From Candidatus Zixiibacteriota bacterium (GTDB taxonomy: Bacteria; Zixibacteria; MSB-5A5; CAIYYT01): DNA of 5,031 nt. Location: assembly GCA_023134875.1 (NCBI GenBank), contig JAGLUH010000147.1, positions 1 through 5,031 of the forward strand, given 5' to 3'. The position numbers and the translations under genes are program-made. Each line of letters opens with the position of its first letter. Position 1 is the first letter of the stretch. Under the pieces are notes generated by a model. It made no database searches. It saw only the letters and a program-made list of their open reading frames with translations, and was not told the DNA's origin. Below are positions 1 to 5,031 of the stretch, piece by piece.

Positions 1-1241
1 TGATAGAGACCGTGTCGGCCCAATTGGGCGTATAGGTTCACCGCGGGTACATTGAGTGAACGAATTAAGGCTTCTTCGACCGTAACCGCACCGCTGTAGC
101 ACTCATCGTAGTTGACCGGCTCATATCCGGAGTACTCCACCGGAACGTCGCAAAGAAGGCTTTGCGGCGAAATCAGGCCTGCATTCAGTCCAAGTGCGTA
201 AACAAACGGTTTCAGAGTTGACCCCGGTGAGCGGGGCGCTATCGCGCCGTTGACCTGTCCGCAGGCGGCAGAATCGAAGAAATCAATCGAACCGACCAGC
301 GCCAGCAGGTCACCGGTTTTATTGTCGATCACCACGGCAGCGCAGTTGGTAATTCCTTGATTCCTAAGCGCTCCTTTATGGTTGCGCAAGATAGCGGTGA
401 CTGTTCGTTGCCGGGAGGCATCAATAGTCGTCTGCATCCGTTCCTGATCGGGGTACAATTGCATTAGCTTATCGGACAGATGCGGGATCATAAAGGGTAG
501 AGGATGACGTTGTTGCGGAATCGATTCGCCCAGCGCCTCATTGTATTCTGCCTGAGTAATCTTGCCCTGGCTGACCATAGTGGTAAGCACTTTTCGGCGC
601 GCCTGCGATGCCGCCTGCGGATTTAGATCAGGTCGGAACCGATTCGGGGATTTGGGGATCGCCGCCAGCAACGCTGCCTCGCCGAGGCTGAGCTGATCGG
701 GACGCTTCTGGAAATAGAGTAGAGAGGCGGCGCCGATACCAACGATATTGCCGCCATAGGGGGTCATATCAAGATAGAGTGTCAGTATCTCCTCCTTGGA
801 ATAGTGCCACTCCAGTTGCAGTGCCCGGAACGCCTCAATGAGCTTGCCTGGCAGAGTACGCGCCTTTGGTTCCATCAGGCGGGCGATCTGCATGGTGATT
901 GTCGAACCGCCCTGGACGATCTTTCCCGCCCGGAGATTGGCGATTGCAGCGCGTAGGATCGAGACCGGATTGATACCGCAGTGCCAAAGGAAATACTGAT
1001 CCTCATAAGTGAGTACAGCCTGCTTGATAGTCTCTGAGATTTCCTCAGACTTTACCCTGATACGCCACATCTGGTCAGACGCCAGAAACACACGCAGCAT
1101 CTCACCGTGACGGTCATATACGACCATTGAGCCTTGCGGTTGCAGCCTCTCCACTGGCAGGGGGAAGAGCCAGTCAGCCAATAAGAATAGCAAAACCGGC
1201 AACAGGAAAAAGGACAACAACAACAGTTTTATTCTTGGCAT
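1..1241 (-). CDS. pbpC: Penicillin-binding protein 1C, bifunctional peptidoglycan synthase (3' end outside window)
   Basis: Class A PBP that polymerises glycan strands from lipid II and crosslinks them at the outer face of the inner membrane. The 413 visible residues show an N-terminal membrane anchor (about 5-27, LLLLSFFLLPVLLFLLADWLF), then a GT51 domain (about 50-225) with catalytic Glu80 in EDQYFLWHCGI, QGGSTITMQIARL (110-122) and PYGGN (161-165). The transpeptidase domain opens near 300 with S341-T-L-K344, S341 being the acylated serine, and S395-L-N397. K-T-G and the C-terminal PBP1C domain lie past the left edge; the usual family length is roughly 770 residues. Gene order after the A2M supports PBP1C over PBP1A or PBP1B. 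The start is ATG 1241; ATG 1247 is also in frame (adds Met-Ile) and directly follows an in-frame TGA, so no earlier start is possible. Neither has a clear Shine-Dalgarno sequence. Confidence 0.95.
   Translation of the reverse strand, partial: MPRIKLLLLSFFLLPVLLFLLADWLFPLPVERLQPQGSMVVYDRHGEMLRVFLASDQMWRIRVKSEEISETIKQAVLTYEDQYFLWHCGINPVSILRAAIANLRAGKIVQGGSTITMQIARLMEPKARTLPGKLIEAFRALQLEWHYSKEEILTLYLDMTPYGGNIVGIGAASLLYFQKRPDQLSLGEAALLAAIPKSPNRFRPDLNPQAASQARRKVLTTMVSQGKITQAEYNEALGESIPQQRHPLPFMIPHLSDKLMQLYPDQERMQTTIDASRQRTVTAILRNHKGALRNQGITNCAAVVIDNKTGDLLALVGSIDFFDSAACGQVNGAIAPRSPGSTLKPFVYALGLNAGLISPQSLLCDVPVEYSGYEPVNYDECYSGAVTVEEALIRSLNVPAVNLYAQLGRHGLY
210..221 (-). other. Transpeptidase S-x-x-K motif of PBP1C
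   Basis: The codons TCA ACT CTG AAA encode S341-T-L-K344 in the context PRSPGSTLKPFVYAL. Ser341 is the predicted nucleophile acylated by stem peptide or beta-lactam. The S-x-N motif (S395-L-N397) is at 51-59, about 51 residues later, as expected for the fold. Confidence 0.9.
1002..1004 (-). other. Predicted GT51 catalytic glutamate of PBP1C (Glu80)
   Basis: The GAG codon encodes Glu80 of the E-D-x-x-F-x-x-H motif, which reads EDQYFLWH here. In the GT51 family this Glu is the catalytic base for glycan polymerisation. The motif is complete, so glycosyltransferase activity is expected. Confidence 0.85.
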
Positions 1242-1293
1242 AATCATTCAGCACGTTATTGATAAATACCAAAGCCGCCATCGCCTGGAGTAG

Positions 1294-1313
1294 GGGCAGA
1301 GCGTGCTCTGCCC
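1294..1313. repeat. GC-rich perfect palindrome (hairpin) in the spacer
   Basis: GGGCAGAGC and its exact reverse complement GCTCTGCCC are separated by two bases. In RNA this would form an 8-bp stem with a tetraloop. On the minus strand it is followed by CTACTCC rather than a T-run, so it is not a standard intrinsic terminator. It may still stabilise transcript ends or weaken read-through into pbpC. Similar 'GTAGGGGCAG...CTGCCC' palindromes are, from memory, scattered between genes in several environmental bacterial genomes, so a dispersed repeat family is plausible. Confidence 0.6.
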
Positions 1314-1315
1314 TT

Positions 1316-1356
1316 GAGGTTGCTTCGTCCGACAGCCGCCGAACTTGCGATGACAG
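1316..1356. repeat. Possible degenerate dispersed intergenic repeat
   Basis: The stretch opens with GAGGTTGCTTCGTC and closes with CTTGCGATGACAG. These ends resemble a widespread noncoding repeat type of the form GAGATTGCTTCG...CTCGCAATGACAG found between genes in many bacteria. The middle (CGACAGCCGCCGAA) does not match any form I can name. Only one copy is visible in this window, so the repeat status rests on recalled similarity. Confidence 0.4.
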
Positions 1357-1411
1357 AATTCATTCCCTTAGAGATGACTACTAATCGCGTTCTTCAGCAA
1401 CCTCCCAGGAG

Positions 1412-4400
1412 TTAACGAACAACCTTTATCCTGCCGCTGCCGGCGACTGATGCTTTCATTGGTGCATACATTGCCTCAGCGCAGATCGGCGGCAGCACAA
1501 AATCGCCCTGAGTTACTGCCCGCAAACTGTAATAGAACTTGCATTCCCCGTTGTGGCTCAGGTTGGTGTAGAGAATCATGCGGTCGTCACGAAAATCGAT
1601 ATACGCGGGGCGCGCCTTCGCTTTGATCCATTTCAAGCTACGCCGTGATTGGAGTCGCGGGTTCTCGATTTCCAGGCCGGCAGGCAGGAGATCAACAATA
1701 GCCACATTAGCGATGGCGCCGGCGGTTGCCTTCACTGTAATTTCCGCCACCAGCATATCACCCTGTTTGAAATCAGCATGATCGAGTGGGTTGCCCTCTT
1801 CATCCAGGTAACGGCGACGCACCCGGAGATCATGATCATACTCATCGATGTCACGATTCAGGGGGATGCCATCGGCACGCCAGTAATAGTAGCAAGTTCC
1901 CTTGCCGGTAAGCTCAATGGTTACCTCCCGGCCCGCCCACTCCCCGCTTGACAAAGATTGACTGCGAGTATCGAATGTCAGCACCTCTTCACCAGTAATT
2001 ACGACATGGCCGCGATAATCTTCTTCAGTCTGCTGGCGCATGATTTTACCGAGCGCCAGTAAAGCAAAGGCATTCTCCTGCGTGGTGTACCAGCAACCTC
2101 TTCCGGCTGCTGACGCCGTCACTTCTTGCACCAGCAACGGTACCATTGGGTTTTTCGGATCAACCTGCGCCAGGATATCAAGCATTATCGCGCAGGTGCG
2201 CACCGAGGAATTGAAATTGCCCCCCGTCTGGCGTTCCTCCTTTGATGATAGAGGGGCGGCTGCTCTGGGCAGGAACGTTCGCGCCGTGGCCATATCACCG
2301 GCAAAGGCATAGGCGCCCGCCAACTGATATCGGGAATAGTTACTCAACTTGTCTCGCTTTAAGCTTCTGAGGAAATTCATTGTGCTTCTATCAGGTTTTT
2401 CCGTCCGGCTGAGCAGGTAGCAGGCATAGGCAACAGTCTGGTATTCCTCTCTGTTGCCATTACCATGATCGCGCGCATAGTCGTCCAGCGCTTCGATCAT
2501 CCTGTCATAGACACGATCAGGAACGACATATCCCGCCAGGCGCGCTTCGATCAGGAAGTGAGTGGCATAGAGGGAACTCCAGTCATTGGTGTAGCTGCCG
2601 CCCGGCCAGAAGGAGAATGCCCCTGACGGCAGTTGCATGTTTTCCAGTCTGGTAATTCCTTCTTCGATGTAGTAATCGGCGGAGTTGCGATCAAAAAGTT
2701 CCGGTTCCGCCAGGCGCGCCAGGTCATTGAAATAAAGTAGGGGAAACAGTCGGGAGGTTGTCTGTTCCAGGCAGCCGTGAGGATAGCTCAATAGATATTG
2801 CAGGCTGCGGGCGAACTTAACCGCCGGAAAGGAGGAAAGCGCGAGCTGGAACTCAACCGTTCCCTCCAGCCAATCATCCGGTAAAGTGAAGATTGCCGGT
2901 GAAGCTTCCTCGATTGAACCACTTCCCGATAGGGTTATAAAGGGTACTGGCGGTCGTAATGGTACCTCAACACTGATCTCGCTCCTTTCCCCATTTCCGG
3001 AAGCTGTCAGCTTAAAGGCGATCTTTCCGGCTCCCTCGCCCGCCTCAAGGTTGAAGTGAACCATCTCTTCCCTGCCAGAGGCAATCTTTATCTTCTGTGC
3101 CTCGTCGCCGGTCAGCTTCGCCGGCCCGGATACCTGAAGACTCACCTCGAAGGTCGACTCGCTGCCGGTGTTGTTAAATACGGAAACCGGAATGACAAAC
3201 CTGTCGCCACCGGCCAGAAAACGGGGAAAAGTGGGGGTCAATTCGATAGGTTGTCGCACGATGACTTTCTTTTCACTATTACCGAACCTGTTGCCGCAGG
3301 TTGCCACCGCCATCAGTCTTATCGTGCCGCTAAACTGCGGGATGGGGAAGCTGACGCTGCCCGCTCCTTGAGCATCAGTACGAATCAACCCCGACCAGAA
3401 GGAAACCGGTTTCACCCGCTTGATGCTGACTGGTGTCAGGTGTCTCTTGCGGGCCGCTTCCACATCGCCGGAACTCGAGGAAGAGGAAGATTCAATTTCC
3501 GGCAGGATTATGCTGTAAATATCATGTGTCGCCACCGCCAACCGTTCTTTGCCAAGAAAGTGGGCGTGAGGGTTGGGAGTGCGAAAATCAGTCAACTGGC
3601 AGATACCTTCATCGACAGCAGCGATAGTAACAGAGGCGGTGTTTTCAGTCAGCCCTTTCACTTGGAAGTTGACTGTCAACTCCCGGCAGGGGCGGATTTC
3701 CGCAGGCGCATCCAGTTCCACTTTCAGGCGTTGGTCCTCGCAGTCGACCATCAGGGGCACTACACCGAAGGCGCGCACCGGCGTATCACGTTTTAGCTTC
3801 TCGGTGGAGCGAATCAGGTGCACCGCGATATAGACATTCGGTTTGAATTGAGCAGTCACCGGTATCGTCAAGGTAGCCGTGTTCTCCTCGAGGGTTGCGA
3901 TCTGGTATTCCATCACCTGATCGCTCTCGATGGTGATTAGAAGTTTCCCCGGGAAAGGCGCTCGCACCTGAAGCTGCGCCTTTTCGCCGGGCAAGTACGA
4001 TTCCCTGTCGAGGTCAAGTTCAACTTTGTCAGGGTTGTCCATCGCCCAGGGAGAGTAGCCCCAACCTGACGCATAGAACCAGAGTGATGCCGACGCTCCG
4101 GAGGCAACATCACACACCACTACTCGGTAGCGCCCATAATGTTCCGGTGTGACGCTGAAACTGGCAACATCATCGTGGGAGTCAATGGTAAAGCGCTGCT
4201 GTAACTCCTCAACCTCTTCGGAAACGTAGCGATAGCCCTGCCGGCGGCCAGCTTGCCTGAGAATCGAGTGCCAGTAAACATAATAGAAAGACACCTCCAG
4301 CTTGCGCCCGCTGACCGTCCGGCCCTCCGGACTGGTCAGCACAAACTCAATCCGGTTCTCTTGATTGACCCCAGAATATCCCTTGTCGAGACGACGCAGA

Positions 4401-5031
4401 CCGACATAGGCATCATAAGGGTGAATTTTAACAACCTTATAGGCACTGACACCACGGCCGCCCGGTTCCATTACCGTTGCGGCGATAATACCGCGCAGTG
4501 CTGAAGGAGGTTTGAACTTGTCGGGGATGGTGTATTCATACGTCCGTTTGCCTTCGTCATCCAGTACCTGCCGGCCCAGCTTGAATTCCTGCCGTGAAAA
4601 TGATTTTCTCCCGTCGGCAAAGATAAACCCTTTGTATGCTGGCGGAGCAAAGGGGAAGGCCTCAATCTCGATACTCACATCGACTTGTCGCCTGGCCGCC
4701 GGTGGGCCAAACAGAGTAACCGCCTCAACATCGATTTTCAGATTCTCTCCGGCATAGTAGGCATCTCGCTCAGTGGTAAGTTTGACTTTCATGCGATCAG
4801 GGATGAATTCCTCGACACTAAATGAAGTACGTCCAATCTCTTCGTTGTCACCGATGGTCAGAATCGCCGTGTAACGTCCCGTCCTGGCATAGCTCGGAAT
4901 AGCCACCTTGAATTGAACAGCGCCCTGATCATCGAAGCGGGCGCGTTGTTCTGATAGTATCTTGTTGTCCGGTGTCGTAATCTTCAGTTTGAGCGGAAAG
5001 GGAGAAGGGATACTGAGATTCTTGCCCCGGA
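1412..5031 (-). CDS. yfhM: Alpha-2-macroglobulin family protein, YfhM-type with thioester (5' end outside window)
   Basis: Probable periplasmic pan-protease inhibitor: bait cleavage by a protease triggers a shape change and covalent trapping through a thioester. The 1205 visible residues (counted from the codon at 5029-5027) end at TAA 1414-1412. The frame stays open to the window edge, so the GTG at 4906 is an internal valine. Visible order: tail of an MG2-type domain (about 1-75, ending VEEFIPDR), more macroglobulin domains (about 80-330), bait-region domain (about 337-482, ending in AAVDEGICQLTDF), a serine-rich bait (about 511-542), the A2M core domain (about 541-631, with FPRFLAGGDRF), the thioester domain (about 730-1030, with C753-L-E-Q756 and a W-S-S-L-Y-A-T-H-F-L stretch) and a C-terminal MG-like domain (VDLLPAGLEIENP, DFRDDR). 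Family members usually have roughly 1500-1900 residues, so several hundred are missing here, including any signal peptide or lipobox. No frameshift is seen. pbpC follows 170 bases downstream on the same strand, the classic partner. Family call very secure; the symbol is by analogy with E. coli. Confidence 0.95.
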   Translation of the reverse strand, partial: RGKNLSIPSPFPLKLKITTPDNKILSEQRARFDDQGAVQFKVAIPSYARTGRYTAILTIGDNEEIGRTSFSVEEFIPDRMKVKLTTERDAYYAGENLKIDVEAVTLFGPPAARRQVDVSIEIEAFPFAPPAYKGFIFADGRKSFSRQEFKLGRQVLDDEGKRTYEYTIPDKFKPPSALRGIIAATVMEPGGRGVSAYKVVKIHPYDAYVGLRRLDKGYSGVNQENRIEFVLTSPEGRTVSGRKLEVSFYYVYWHSILRQAGRRQGYRYVSEEVEELQQRFTIDSHDDVASFSVTPEHYGRYRVVVCDVASGASASLWFYASGWGYSPWAMDNPDKVELDLDRESYLPGEKAQLQVRAPFPGKLLITIESDQVMEYQIATLEENTATLTIPVTAQFKPNVYIAVHLIRSTEKLKRDTPVRAFGVVPLMVDCEDQRLKVELDAPAEIRPCRELTVNFQVKGLTENTASVTIAAVDEGICQLTDFRTPNPHAHFLGKERLAVATHDIYSIILPEIESSSSSSSGDVEAARKRHLTPVSIKRVKPVSFWSGLIRTDAQGAGSVSFPIPQFSGTIRLMAVATCGNRFGNSEKKVIVRQPIELTPTFPRFLAGGDRFVIPVSVFNNTGSESTFEVSLQVSGPAKLTGDEAQKIKIASGREEMVHFNLEAGEGAGKIAFKLTASGNGERSEISVEVPLRPPVPFITLSGSGSIEEASPAIFTLPDDWLEGTVEFQLALSSFPAVKFARSLQYLLSYPHGCLEQTTSRLFPLLYFNDLARLAEPELFDRNSADYYIEEGITRLENMQLPSGAFSFWPGGSYTNDWSSLYATHFLIEARLAGYVVPDRVYDRMIEALDDYARDHGNGNREEYQTVAYACYLLSRTEKPDRSTMNFLRSLKRDKLSNYSRYQLAGAYAFAGDMATARTFLPRAAAPLSSKEERQTGGNFNSSVRTCAIMLDILAQVDPKNPMVPLLVQEVTASAAGRGCWYTTQENAFALLALGKIMRQQTEEDYRGHVVITGEEVLTFDTRSQSLSSGEWAGREVTIELTGKGTCYYYWRADGIPLNRDIDEYDHDLRVRRRYLDEEGNPLDHADFKQGDMLVAEITVKATAGAIANVAIVDLLPAGLEIENPRLQSRRSLKWIKAKARPAYIDFRDDRMILYTNLSHNGECKFYYSLRAVTQGDFVLPPICAEAMYAPMKASVAGSGRIKVVR
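2762..2773 (-). other. Thioester motif C-L-E-Q of the A2M
   Basis: The codons TGC CTG GAA CAG encode C753-L-E-Q756 of the visible protein, inside the context YPHGCLEQTTS. In this family the Cys and Gln side chains form the internal thioester that captures target proteases. All motif residues are present, so this is a thioester-type (pbpC-linked) bacterial A2M, not the class that lacks the CxEQ motif. Confidence 0.93.
3404..3499 (-). other. Putative bait segment of the A2M with a seven-serine run
   Basis: Visible residues about 511-542 lie between the conserved end of the bait-region domain (HDIYSIILPE) and the A2M core domain (VSFWSGLIRTD). The stretch is low in complexity: seven serines (514-520, DNA 3470-3490), then an acidic bit (GDVE), then basic clusters (ARKRH, SIKR). 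It looks flexible and exposed. The RKR and KR sites would suit trypsin-like proteases. The serines use mixed codons (TCT, TCC, TCG, AGT). Calling it the bait is inferred from position and composition; the exact boundaries are uncertain. Confidence 0.6.

Larger units (their letters stand above)
1242..1411. other. A2M-pbpC intergenic spacer
   Basis: This is the noncoding gap of 170 bases between the A2M stop and the chosen pbpC start. It contains a perfect GC-rich palindrome and an adjacent stretch that resembles a dispersed repeat, both listed separately. I see no T-run terminator and no convincing -35/-10 pair on the minus strand. Read-through from the A2M gene into pbpC is therefore the simplest reading, though it is not shown. 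Confidence 0.6.

Noticed and set aside
1242..1290. Promoter for pbpC (AT-rich TATTTATCAATAAC on the minus strand)
   Set aside because: There are TATTTA-like hexamers, but no -35 element at a suitable distance upstream, where the sequence is GC-rich.
1294..1313. Intrinsic terminator for the A2M gene
   Set aside because: The stem is strong, but no T-run follows on either strand, and it lies about 100 bases past the A2M stop.
1402..1411. Small inverted repeat CTCC...GGAG just after the A2M stop codon
   Set aside because: The stem is only about four pairs with almost no loop and no T-run follows, so it is too weak to call a terminator.
1578..2312. Several short plus-strand open frames of 67 to 100 codons
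   Set aside because: All overlap the A2M coding region in antisense, overlap one another in different frames, and show no recognisable domain or ribosome-binding site.
3056..3796. Open frame of 246 codons on the plus strand
   Set aside because: It lies wholly antisense inside the strongly supported A2M gene. Its translation is rich in Arg, Gly, His and Gln, with no domain I recognise. It is best explained as a by-product of codon use on the coding strand.
1412..4906. A2M gene starting at the GTG at 4906
   Set aside because: The same frame continues without a stop to position 5031, and the extra 41 residues (including LKLKITTPDNKIL) fit the preceding macroglobulin domain. The GTG is an internal valine.

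Overview
The window carries two minus-strand genes, both cut by the window edges. It matches a well-known bacterial pair: a thioester-containing alpha-2-macroglobulin (A2M, YfhM-type) followed by penicillin-binding protein 1C (pbpC). The pairing implies a Gram-negative (diderm) bacterium, because both proteins work at the cell envelope and periplasm. The DNA looks moderately GC-rich. The intergenic repeats resemble dispersed repeats common in environmental and candidate-phylum genomes, but nothing here fixes the taxon.

Layout, in the direction of transcription (right to left): positions 5031 to 1412 encode the C-terminal 1205 residues of the A2M. The reading frame is open to the window edge, so the true start and any signal peptide or lipobox lie outside. 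The visible part runs from the end of an MG2-type macroglobulin domain, through further MG domains, the bait-region domain, a serine-rich bait segment and the A2M core domain, to a thioester domain with an intact C-L-E-Q motif and a C-terminal macroglobulin-like domain. Positions 1411 to 1242 are a short noncoding gap. It holds a strong GC-rich palindrome and, directly beside it, a sequence resembling a degenerate dispersed repeat. Neither a T-run terminator nor a convincing promoter was found there. Positions 1241 to 1 encode the N-terminal 413 residues of PBP1C: a membrane anchor, a full glycosyltransferase (GT51) domain and the start of the transpeptidase domain, including its S-x-x-K and S-x-N motifs. 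The K-T-G motif and C-terminal domain lie beyond the left edge.

How they work together: the established model is that the A2M is a periplasmic protease trap. Cleavage of the bait exposes the thioester, which covalently captures the invading protease. PBP1C is thought to repair peptidoglycan where the envelope has been breached. The pair would then act as a defence-and-repair module. This is a known system rather than a new one. The least explained parts of the window are the intergenic repeats and the sequence of the bait.
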